The notes under the pieces were generated by a model. That model made no database searches and was not told where the DNA came from. It worked only from the letters and a program-made list of their open reading frames with translations. A DNA stretch of 6,262 bases from positions 1 through 6,262 of the forward strand of contig JBAXHO010000087.1 in assembly GCA_037138855.1 (NCBI GenBank), written 5' to 3'. The DNA comes from JBAXHO01 sp037138855. Its GTDB lineage: Bacteria > Patescibacteriota > Dojkabacteria > B142 > OLB20. Below, in pieces: positions 1 through 4,679 of the stretch (positions are counted from its first letter, which is position 1; every line of letters starts with the position of its first letter). The position numbers and the translations under genes are program-made.

Positions 1-8
1 AGTGCCTA

Positions 9-191
9 TTAGCACACGTTTTCAGCTTTGTGTTTATTTTTGATAAAGTCGGGAAGAATAATCGATGTTAACAGTAACAAAAATCCAAAAAAAATTGTTA
101 TAGATAAAATTTTATTCTTGAGAAGTCTTTTAATTAATGGATTTTTCTTAATTGAAATTTTTTTAATATTAATATAAGAAGTCATTGACAT
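9..191 (-). CDS. Small single-pass membrane protein, hypothetical
   Basis: A 60-residue reading frame that I do not recognise. The first 30 residues are strongly basic (many Lys, one Arg) and are followed by one hydrophobic segment at about residues 30-46 (ITIFFGFLLLLTSIILP), then a short charged tail ending in Cys. This fits a signal-anchor protein with its basic N-terminus in the cytoplasm. A second Met at residue 3 is an equally good start, and neither has a visible ribosome-binding site. The gene lies 139 bases downstream of the next minus-strand gene and could share its transcript. The composition is rich in Lys, Ile and Asn, as expected from AT-rich DNA, so a chance ORF cannot be excluded. 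The membrane segment is the only positive evidence. Confidence 0.4.
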   Translation of the reverse strand: MSMTSYINIKKISIKKNPLIKRLLKNKILSITIFFGFLLLLTSIILPDFIKNKHKAENVC

Positions 192-295
192 TCTGGAATT
201 ACTTTAATAATACAAAATATATGTAATAATTACTAGGATTAGTTTTGACACTTGGTATGAAAACTCCTTTCACTTTTGCTATACACTATTTGCTT

Positions 296-317
296 AAATT
301 TTTTGAGAGAAAAATTT
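296..317 (-). terminator. AT-only hairpin after the 331-996 gene (weak terminator candidate)
   Basis: Eight-base inverted repeat AAATTTTT / AAAAATTT around a six-base loop, just downstream of the stop of the minus-strand membrane protein. The stem has no G-C pairs and is not followed by a clean U-run, so termination is only a possibility. Confidence 0.25.
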
Positions 318-330
318 CTAGAAATATCAG

Positions 331-996
331 TTACCTTTGCTCCCAATTCAAACTTCCAATAATATCATTTACAAGCTCTAAGCCATTTTGCTTACCAAGT
401 TCCTTTTGTAAATTTTCTTTTGATTGAGCATCTTGTGGTACAAAGAATTGCAAGCATACTAAATCATTTTTTCGTTCAATAATAGCAAAAATCTCATAAT
501 ATGAAGGAGAATCTTCTGGACTTACCAGATATCCTTGTAAGGTAATGCCAGGCTGATTAACTAATCCAATTTCTTCTTGATTTACTTTTTTTTGATTTGA
601 AGCATTATACATATTATCTAAGAGCACTTGATAGTCTTCAACTGTATTTAAGTCTGAAGTTTTTTTATCAACATAAAGATCGATAAAAAGATAATTAAAA
701 ATAAACCGGGAAATATGAGCAATATGTGTATCATCATTTTTCACACCTGTATTATCAATAATATTTGTCATATCTGCAGGTTGATAGCTGAAATTAATCC
801 CTTGGCCTGAGTTATAATAATGTCCTCTGCTTTCTTTTATACAAGTAAAGCTACCATCAGCAGCGAATTTTTTTGGATTACAGCTTGCTTTTTTAAATAA
901 GTAAATAACCAAGCAACTACTACATAAACAGCAAAGCAATAAAATGATTATGATAAGTAGAATTAATTTGTACTTGGAGATTTGAGATTGAAACAT
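331..996 (-). CDS. Membrane-anchored protein with an extracytoplasmic domain, hypothetical
   Basis: A 221-residue protein with a short basic N-terminus, one transmembrane segment at about residues 11-34 and a soluble domain at about 36-221 that should face outwards. The membrane segment holds four Cys (C22, C23, C25, C28). No proper lipobox is present, because residue -3 to C28 is Cys and hydrophobic residues follow it, so I favour a signal anchor over a lipoprotein. C39 and C52 just outside the membrane could pair. The outer domain starts with a strand-like GINFSYQPADM (about 65-76) and ends with FAIIERKNDLVCLQFFVP (170-187), then a helix and IIGSLNW. This order resembles PsbP/DcrB-like secreted domains, but that is a weak fold guess from pattern, not a recognised family. 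Start: ATG at 994-996, with no Shine-Dalgarno. The gene stands alone, 114 bases from the decayed ATPase fragment. Confidence 0.75.
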   Translation of the reverse strand: MFQSQISKYKLILLIIIILLLCCLCSSCLVIYLFKKASCNPKKFAADGSFTCIKESRGHYYNSGQGINFSYQPADMTNIIDNTGVKNDDTHIAHISRFIFNYLFIDLYVDKKTSDLNTVEDYQVLLDNMYNASNQKKVNQEEIGLVNQPGITLQGYLVSPEDSPSYYEIFAIIERKNDLVCLQFFVPQDAQSKENLQKELGKQNGLELVNDIIGSLNWEQR

Positions 997-1008
997 AAAA
1001 AATTATTT

Positions 1009-1037
1009 ATTTAATAATTAAGTTCTGAAGTTGCCAA
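1009..1037 (-). promoter_or_regulatory. Possible promoter of the membrane-anchored protein
   Basis: On the minus strand TTGGCA (1032-1037, 5 of 6 to the -35 consensus) is followed after 17 bases by TTAAAT (1009-1014, 4 of 6 to the -10). Transcription would start only a few bases before the ATG, giving an almost leaderless mRNA, which agrees with the missing ribosome-binding site. A TATAAT at 1058-1063 on the same strand is an alternative -10 without a good -35. The DNA is so AT-rich that chance matches are likely. Confidence 0.3.
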
Positions 1038-1110
1038 ATAAATTATCCAATATCGTGATTATATGCTACGAAGATAAGTTTAATATTTTTGAAATAAAAA
1101 CCTCCTTAAA

Positions 1111-1527
1111 TTAATATAGGAATCCAAATAAATACGAGGGAATGCTTTTTAAATCCCCAAGTAAAATATCGTCCTTGATTAAATAAGCATCTTTTAAACC
1201 AATAATCTGTTTTGAATCCTTGTTTTTCCCACCAATTTCAAAAACATACTTATCACAACTAATATCTCCATTTTTTGAATAAAACACTTTATATCCTGCA
1301 TTTTCAAGTTGTTCTGTTACAAAAAGCTCTCTAACAGCACCTAAATCAACCTGTTTGCCTGTACTAAAAGCAAGAGCATAATATAGATTGGTGTTATTCA
1401 AATAAACCTTTTCCGTATTTCTAATTAAGGCGTGTCCAGATTTATCAGTTAACAAATACCGAAGTAGTCCACTATCTTAGAGAATATCCAAATAATTGGA
1501 AACATCTTTGTTATCTTTTTGTAAACT
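1111..1527 (-). pseudogene. Remnant of a DUF4143-type AAA ATPase (C-terminal part only)
   Basis: The translation shows the C-terminal half of the ATP-binding proteins that carry a DUF4143 domain. A helix-turn-helix-like stretch SNYLDIL-stop-DSGLLRYLL leads into KVYLNNTNLYYAL, then RELFVTEQL, VFYSKNGDIS, FEIGGKNK and the family-typical ending IPSYLFGFLY. The whole N-terminal ATPase part with Walker A and B motifs is missing. A TAA at 1477-1479 interrupts the frame exactly where the family would have an ordinary residue between LDIL and DSGL, most simply a Glu, Gln or Lys codon that mutated. The only start after that stop is a TTG at 1453-1455, giving 114 residues that cannot form an ATPase. 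Upstream, the frame continues without a shift into a decayed nucleotidyltransferase; the boundary near 1527 is my estimate. These ATPases are often mobile, strain-specific genes. Function is almost surely lost. Confidence 0.8.
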
Positions 1528-1932
1528 GGTCAAACTATCCAACAATCGATCCAATTCAAACATATCAGATGGAAATGATTTATGAAACCATACCTCTATT
1601 TCCCACCTAATATGATTATCAACAGTTTTCAATACTAAAATATAACTCTGCGGGCGATTTTTTCTGGAAAAATTCTCAAAATCTCCAATTTCAATCTTTT
1701 AAAAATACTTAGTTTGAAAGATTAATTCTAAAGCTTTAATAACACTTGCTCTAGGATTCGCAGCTTCAACTACAATATCTATATCAGGCTCAAACATCAA
1801 ATCATATTTATAACTCCCAATTACTGACACTTTTCCTATTTCGGATAATTTTTGGATTATTTGACTCGATGCCAAGATCTTATCAGCAACATCCTTTCTC
1901 ACTTTTGAAATGTTCTTATAATCTTTGTCCAT
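1528..1932 (-). pseudogene. Decayed MNT-type nucleotidyltransferase domain protein
   Basis: The frame opens with ATG (1930-1932) and runs 77 residues to a TAA at 1699-1701. The intact part has a helical N-terminus (residues 1-32) and the polymerase-beta-type nucleotidyltransferase signature: VSVIGSYKYD, then PDIDIVV, with G39-S40 and the metal-binding pair D50 and D52. The protein does not naturally end there. Beyond the stop the same frame continues with KIEIGDFENFSRKNRPQSYI and then IRWEIEVWFHKSFPSDM, which looks like the normal second half of these proteins (a strand carrying the third acidic residue, WEIEVWF). One nonsense change at codon 78 is therefore the simplest explanation. After about 135 codons the frame passes into DUF4143-ATPase sequence. 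Such proteins occur as toxin-antitoxin partners (MNT/HEPN) or as stand-alone enzymes; I see no HEPN partner. A truncated 77-residue product lacking the third acidic residue would probably be inactive. Confidence 0.75.
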
Positions 1933-2036
1933 GAAGAATGTTATTTTTCAAGAGTATTATATCAAAAGAAAAGTTATCGCTCAATTTGTATTTTATTGCG
2001 TTTAATTAATGATCTTATTATGAGAAAATATTAAAT

Positions 2037-2468
2037 ATGAATAATTTCAAACTTTACGAATCACAATATCACATTATTTATCTAAATGAGGAAGGTCAAT
2101 TATACTTAGGTAGAAGTATCGTTGTTTTGAAAACAAAAAAACAATCATTGGCACAGATGAATTCTGAAGAATGGATAGACTTTGGAAAAATTGCAAATAC
2201 ATACGAAACGGCTTTAAGAGAATGTTTTAACGCCACATACTTTAATTGGGGTTGTTTTTTAAATGATGCCTACAAGACTATGCCATTTCTGCCAGAAGTG
2301 CATTGGCAAGTCAGACCAAGATATGAAAAACCTGTAATATTTGAAGGACTCGAATTTGCGGATGAAGCTTTTGGATCACAGTTTCTCAGAAAAGACAAAG
2401 AAAGAAAAGTAGATAATATTTTATTAGAAAAGATTCACAATAAATTGTTACCACATTTCCATGAATAA
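2037..2468 (+). CDS. HIT-family nucleotide-binding protein with altered histidine triad
   Basis: A 143-residue protein of the HIT (histidine triad) superfamily, whose members hydrolyse or transfer nucleoside phosphates through a covalent nucleotidyl-histidine. The core is residues 5-100: a hairpin start (YHIIYLNEEGQLYLGRSIVV), a helix at 42-65, then YFNWGCFLND (68-77) and the active-site strand PEVHWQVRPRY (86-96). The region after it, IFEGLEFADEAFG, recalls the tails of small bacterial HIT proteins. In the usual H-x-H-x-H triad the middle His is the nucleophile. It is kept here (H89), but the first is Glu (E87) and the third Gln (Q91). H-x-Q at those places occurs in the transferase branch (GalT, Ap4A phosphorylase), so activity may be altered rather than lost. 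ATG start without Shine-Dalgarno. It is divergent from the decayed nucleotidyltransferase, with 104 bases between them. The natural substrate is unknown. Confidence 0.85.
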   Translation: MNNFKLYESQYHIIYLNEEGQLYLGRSIVVLKTKKQSLAQMNSEEWIDFGKIANTYETALRECFNATYFNWGCFLNDAYKTMPFLPEVHWQVRPRYEKPVIFEGLEFADEAFGSQFLRKDKERKVDNILLEKIHNKLLPHFHE

Positions 2469-2493
2469 TGCTTAAATTTCAAAAGTCATAAAA

Positions 2494-2510
2494 CACTTTG
2501 TATACAAGTG
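2494..2510. repeat. Short palindrome TTGTATACAA with CAC/GTG flanks
   Basis: TTGTATACAA (2498-2507) is a perfect 10-bp palindrome, flanked by CAC (plus one extra T) and GTG. It lies 30 bases after the HIT stop. It could be an operator-like site or chance; it is too weak to be a terminator. Confidence 0.3.
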
Positions 2511-2517
2511 ATGAGAA

Positions 2518-2631
2518 CTATTTCAAGATGAAATAATAAAATAACCAAAGTAATAAACTAGTTATGGCAATTATAACAGTTACTTTCCCTAATTTTCCAA
2601 ATTCATTTCCCTTTAAACAATAAACTGACAT
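2518..2631 (-). CDS. Possible tiny membrane protein or remnant
   Basis: In the gap between the HIT and PemK-like genes, a minus-strand frame is open from the TAA at 2668-2670 to a TAG at 2518-2520. From its only ATG (2629-2631) it gives 37 residues. A polar start (CLKGNEFGKLGK) is followed by a clear hydrophobic helix of about 20 residues (VTVIIAITSLLLWLFYYFIL) and a final Lys. The frame upstream of the ATG is also hydrophobic (YAIELSLFIM), so this may be the end of a lost two-helix membrane protein rather than a complete gene. No ribosome-binding site is visible. AT-rich DNA easily yields hydrophobic codons, so this stays tentative. Confidence 0.25.
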   Translation of the reverse strand: MSVYCLKGNEFGKLGKVTVIIAITSLLLWLFYYFILK

Positions 2632-2678
2632 TATAAACAAGCTCAATTCAATTGCATAGGTATTAAATTACCCTGATA

Positions 2679-2701
2679 ATTTTTGATTTAAAATCAAAAA
2701 T
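2679..2701 (-). terminator. AT-rich hairpin downstream of the PemK-like gene
   Basis: A perfect inverted repeat with 11-base arms (ATTTTTGATTT / AAATCAAAAAT) and one central base, 26 bases past the PemK-like stop on the minus strand. The arms carry their own A/T runs, so it could act as a weak terminator in either direction. It has only one G-C pair. Confidence 0.35.
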
Positions 2702-2726
2702 AAAGTATAATTAAAGCAAATTGGCA

Positions 2727-3158
2727 TTAGCCACGACTCTTTCCCTTCGGGGAAAGAGGCAAAAACACAAGTTCTCTCAAGTAATTCATCACATTTTCAT
2801 AATCTTTCGTATCCAGTTCCCCAATTTTATTCCAAATTCTTTTTGAACTGAAAACTCTTAGTTGAGAAATTAATGTTGATACCTTTTTGCCTTGCAAAGT
2901 CACAGAATAATAATAGGGGTTTTCCTTTAATTTTGTACTCATTGGTAATCCAAGAAATAATTCGCGGTTGAATTTACGAACGATCAGTACTGGTCTGACA
3001 TAGTTTCCATTTTTGCCATCTTCTTCGAATCCAACATTAACGCCAACTGATAACCACCAAACATCTCGCTCTTTAAATAATGGTGGTTTTGATTGCTTTG
3101 CATCTGTAGCTTTCTTTTTGATATTCCAATCATCAAAGTTTTTAAAGTGTTCTGCCAT
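2727..3158 (-). CDS. PemK/MazF-like protein, orphan toxin-family member
   Basis: A 143-residue protein with the PemK/MazF fold signature. MazF-type toxins are ribosome-independent or ribosome-linked mRNA endonucleases. The order is an N-terminal extension (residues 1-31, FKNFDDWNIKKK, charged), the first strand DVWWLSVGVNVGFEEDG (32-48), the conserved NYVRPVLIVRKFN (52-64, with R55-P56), LGLPMSTKLK (69-78, the family's P-x-T/S-T/S position) and STLISQLRVFSSKRIWNKIG (94-113, with S98, Q99, R101). Then comes a C-terminal helix. The first-strand sequence and N-terminal extension mark a subfamily I associate with candidate-phyla genomes, where it usually stands alone. No antitoxin-like ORF sits directly before or after it, so a toxin role is unproven. 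The last residues (134-141) are encoded by a GC-rich hairpin, suggesting the original C-terminus was altered. Start is the ATG at 3156-3158, with no Shine-Dalgarno. Confidence 0.85.
   Translation of the reverse strand: MAEHFKNFDDWNIKKKATDAKQSKPPLFKERDVWWLSVGVNVGFEEDGKNGNYVRPVLIVRKFNRELFLGLPMSTKLKENPYYYSVTLQGKKVSTLISQLRVFSSKRIWNKIGELDTKDYENVMNYLRELVFLPLSPKGKSRG
2737..2758. repeat. Perfect hairpin with TTCG loop inside the end of the PemK-like gene
   Basis: CTCTTTCCC (2737-2745), TTCG (2746-2749), GGGAAAGAG (2750-2758): a perfect nine-base stem closed by a C-UUCG-G tetraloop on the plus strand, which is exceptionally stable in RNA. It is far more GC-rich than its surroundings and encodes residues 134-141 of the PemK-like protein. 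No U-run follows on either strand, so it is not a classical terminator. It looks like a dispersed palindromic (REP-like) element that landed in the gene's end. Confidence 0.6.
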
Positions 3159-3169
3159 GATAATTTTGC

Positions 3170-3200
3170 AATATAATGCACATCATAATACTTTTGTAAA
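3170..3200 (-). promoter_or_regulatory. Possible promoter of the PemK-like gene
   Basis: On the minus strand TTTACA (3195-3200, 5 of 6) and TATATT (3170-3175, 5 of 6) are 19 bases apart, and the ATG would follow almost at the transcript start. The same bases carry a perfect TATAAT on the plus strand (3172-3177) without a good -35, which could face the tiny ORF at 3204. Both remain tentative in such AT-rich DNA. Confidence 0.3.
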
Positions 3201-3203
3201 AAT

Positions 3204-3284
3204 ATGGAGAATTCAGAAGCTGCTGTTTATGACCCCAAGGCGACACGGAACGAACTTTTTGTCGAAAATGATAATAAATCTTGA
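3204..3284 (+). CDS. Possible 26-residue ORF or gene fragment
   Basis: An ATG frame of 26 codons ending in TGA: MENSEAAVYDPKATRNELFV, then ENDNKS. It is polar and protein-like, and less AT-rich than the flanks (GACCCCAAGGCGACACGG). If one base is skipped just before the TGA, the reading continues as LDELSEFIFHKVIN to a TAA at 3322-3324, so the stretch may be a frameshifted fragment of a longer, lost gene. I do not recognise a family, and there is no ribosome-binding site. A perfect TATAAT lies 27 bases upstream of the ATG. Confidence 0.25.
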   Translation: MENSEAAVYDPKATRNELFVENDNKS

Positions 3285-3330
3285 TGAACTGTCTGAATTT
3301 ATTTTTCATAAAGTTATAAATTAAAAAGAT

Positions 3331-3339
3331 TGCTATAAT
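3331..3339 (+). promoter_or_regulatory. Extended -10 promoter of the HAD phosphatase gene
   Basis: TGCTATAAT is a perfect extended -10 element (TGnTATAAT). It lies 24 bases before the ATG at 3364, on the right strand for the gene. No good -35 is seen, which extended -10 promoters tolerate. The predicted transcript would begin around 3346 with a leader of under 20 bases and no Shine-Dalgarno. Confidence 0.55.
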
Positions 3340-3363
3340 GTTTCATGAAATTATATTAATAAA

Positions 3364-4050
3364 ATGCGAAAATTATTACTTTTTGATATTGATAAAACCC
3401 TAATTACATCTAAAACCAAGACTAAATCAAGATTTACAGAAGCAATTAAAAGCACTTATGGTATTGAAGGATCAACTCAGCAAATTCAAAATCAAGGACA
3501 TGGTATGACTGACCAGGAAATTGTAATAGAAATATTACATGCTAATAAAGTTCCAGATAAAATAATTCACACAAAATTAGACTTGTGTTTAAGATGGATG
3601 ATAGATAATTACCGAATTCTGTCAAAAGATGAATTTATAGAACCATTAATTGGTGTTAGTGATTCATTAGAGTACTTTACCCAAAATAAATGCCTATTAG
3701 GACTTGTTACAGGTAATTTAGAACCTATTGCACACTATAAACTTAAAAAAGCAGGAATTGATCGTTTTTTTCAATTAGGTGGTTATGGGAACGAAGCTTT
3801 ACTCAGAAAAGATCTCGTAAAAATTGCACTTCAAAAAGCCAAAGATCAATTTCATTATTCTGAAATCTCTAATACTATTCTAATTGGTGACGCTCCTCAA
3901 GACATGATTGCAGCTAAAGTTAATAGAATTATTCCTGTTGGTGTCTTGACTGGAGTATATAACAGAGAAGAATTATTATCAACAGGTGCAAAATTAGTTA
4001 TAAATGATTTAACAAATTTTCAGCAAATCCTTGAACTTACTACAACCTAA
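3364..4050 (+). CDS. HAD-family hydrolase, phosphoglycolate phosphatase-like
   Basis: A 228-residue cytoplasmic phosphatase of the haloacid dehalogenase superfamily, close in size to Gph/beta-phosphoglucomutase-like members (subfamily IA). All core motifs are visible. Motif I is LLLFDIDKTL, with nucleophile D8 and acid/base D10. A helical cap lies at about 14-95, including GHGMTDQEIV (46-54), the spot where Gph-like proteins carry their G-x-T-D loop. Motif II is LLGLVTGN, with T116. The motif III basic residue is probably R148 or K149 in LLRKDLVKIAL. Motif IV is ILIGDAPQDMIAA, with D176 and D180 for magnesium. VGVLTGVYNREEL (192-204) and the following LVINDL match the end of the fold. Substrate cannot be told from sequence; small phosphate esters such as phosphoglycolate or nucleotides are typical. 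The gene is monocistronic as far as can be seen, with a strong -10 upstream. Confidence 0.88.
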   Translation: MRKLLLFDIDKTLITSKTKTKSRFTEAIKSTYGIEGSTQQIQNQGHGMTDQEIVIEILHANKVPDKIIHTKLDLCLRWMIDNYRILSKDEFIEPLIGVSDSLEYFTQNKCLLGLVTGNLEPIAHYKLKKAGIDRFFQLGGYGNEALLRKDLVKIALQKAKDQFHYSEISNTILIGDAPQDMIAAKVNRIIPVGVLTGVYNREELLSTGAKLVINDLTNFQQILELTTT

Positions 4051-4051
4051 A

Positions 4052-4104
4052 AGAGTTCGATAATATCTATTCAAAGTAATCCCAAATATACAAAAACGAA
4101 CTCT
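4052..4104. repeat. Inverted repeat AGAGTTCG / CGAACTCT after the HAD gene
   Basis: Perfect eight-base arms at 4052-4059 and 4097-4104, separated by 37 AT-rich bases and starting directly after the HAD stop codon. It may form a long-loop hairpin that ends the HAD transcript, or mark the edges of a lost element. No U-run follows, so its role is open. Confidence 0.35.
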
Positions 4105-4155
4105 ATGAGATCTTCTGAAAGTTAAGGCTTTTGAAGGAATTGATTGGTAAATTTT

Positions 4156-4227
4156 TGACCCTGCGGAGAATCGAACTCCGATTACAAAATTGAGAATCTT
4201 GTGTCCTAACCGTTAGACGACAGGGCC
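4156..4227 (-). tRNA. tRNA-Glu (anticodon CTC)
   Basis: Read on the minus strand, 72 bases fold as a complete cloverleaf. The acceptor GGCCCTG pairs with CAGGGTC (one G-T pair), with discriminator A. The D arm is GTC/GAC around TAACGGTTAG. The anticodon stem is CAAGA/TTTTG with loop TTCTCAA, the anticodon CTC lying at 4192-4194. The T arm is CGGAG/CTCCG with loop TTCGATT. Anticodon CTC reads GAG, so it charges with glutamate. The 3' CCA is not encoded and must be added by a CCA-adding enzyme. It begins 31 bases after the ylxR stop and may be co-transcribed with nusA-ylxR. Confidence 0.95.
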
Positions 4228-4258
4228 AAATTTTTTTGATATGAATAAATAATGCTAG

Positions 4259-4663
4259 TTATTTTTTGGCAATTTGCAAATTGCAATTTGCAAATTGCGC
4301 TTTCTTTATTGCCTCCTGGCTCAACTTGATCCTGACTGGCTTATTCTTGGGACGAAACTCTTTTTCAGCTATGGCAGCACTAAATTCTGTCTTTAACTGT
4401 TCCTGTTCTTCAGTTGTTAAACGTTTCTCGAGTTTCAAGGCACGTTCTAATGCCCGCTTCTTAAAAGCAATTTCCAGAGAGTCTATACTGGGAGTGATAT
4501 TAGCACCACGGCCTTTCATTTTACCCTTGAGATCCACATGCAAAGTTTTGGATAAAGAATCAAAAACCAAACGAATCAAGTCGTTTTTGGCCATTTTTTG
4601 ATGAGTCGCAATACAGGTACGTAAGGCCACATGTTTTAATGGTGCCATTTTAGCTTTTTTCAT
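4259..4663 (-). CDS. ylxR: YlxR-family RNA-binding protein (RNase P modulator RnpM)
   Basis: 134 residues; the first 80 form the YlxR domain. Visible signatures are LRTCIATHQKMAKNDLIRLV (14-33), VDLKGKMKGRGANITP (43-58, with the family's K-x-x-GRGA turn) and SLEIAFKKRALERAL (62-76). Family members bind RNA, and in Bacillus subtilis the protein (renamed RnpM) binds the RNase P RNA and modulates its activity. The usual neighbour is nusA, and here nusA ends only 16 bases upstream, supporting one operon. The CxxC seen in some homologues is absent (C17-I-A-T). The protein is about 45 residues longer than compact homologues: a charged helix, then a tail AQFANCNLQIA (122-132) encoded by a palindromic tandem repeat. 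The ATG at codon 6 is an alternative start close to the usual family N-terminus. Confidence 0.9.
   Translation of the reverse strand: MKKAKMAPLKHVALRTCIATHQKMAKNDLIRLVFDSLSKTLHVDLKGKMKGRGANITPSIDSLEIAFKKRALERALKLEKRLTTEEQEQLKTEFSAAIAEKEFRPKNKPVRIKLSQEAIKKAQFANCNLQIAKK
4269..4298. repeat. Overlapping palindromic tandem repeat at the 3' end of ylxR
   Basis: GCAATTTGCAAATTGC, itself a perfect 16-bp palindrome, occurs at 4269-4284 and again at 4283-4298, giving a period of 14 and a fully self-complementary 30-bp block. It encodes the last residues of YlxR. It may form a cruciform or an RNA hairpin close to the end of the nusA-ylxR transcript, just before the tRNA. Confidence 0.75.
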
Positions 4664-4679
4664 TACCAGTTAAATGAAT

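Noticed and set aside
245..285. Perfect TTGACA with a downstream TGCTATACA on the plus strand, looking like a promoter
   Set aside because: The two boxes are 29 bases apart, far from the usual 17, and nothing on the plus strand follows that could be transcribed; the DNA downstream is the 3' end of a minus-strand gene.
1477..1701. Reassignment of TAA as a sense codon, which would restore one long fusion protein
   Set aside because: TAA ends other intact genes here (HIT, HAD, YlxR, NusA) at the expected family lengths, so it works as a stop.
1699..1932. The 77-residue nucleotidyltransferase ORF taken as a complete small MNT antitoxin
   Set aside because: The same frame beyond the stop continues with family-like sequence (IRWEIEVWF), so the ORF is a truncated piece and not a naturally short protein.
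2984..3181. 65-residue minus-strand ORF overlapping the start of the PemK-like gene, as a candidate antitoxin
   Set aside because: It is an alternative frame of the PemK-like coding sequence without its own start signal or antitoxin-like pattern.
3013..3324. 103-residue plus-strand ORF
   Set aside because: It is mostly antisense to the PemK-like gene and has no family resemblance; only its last part overlaps the possible fragment reported separately.
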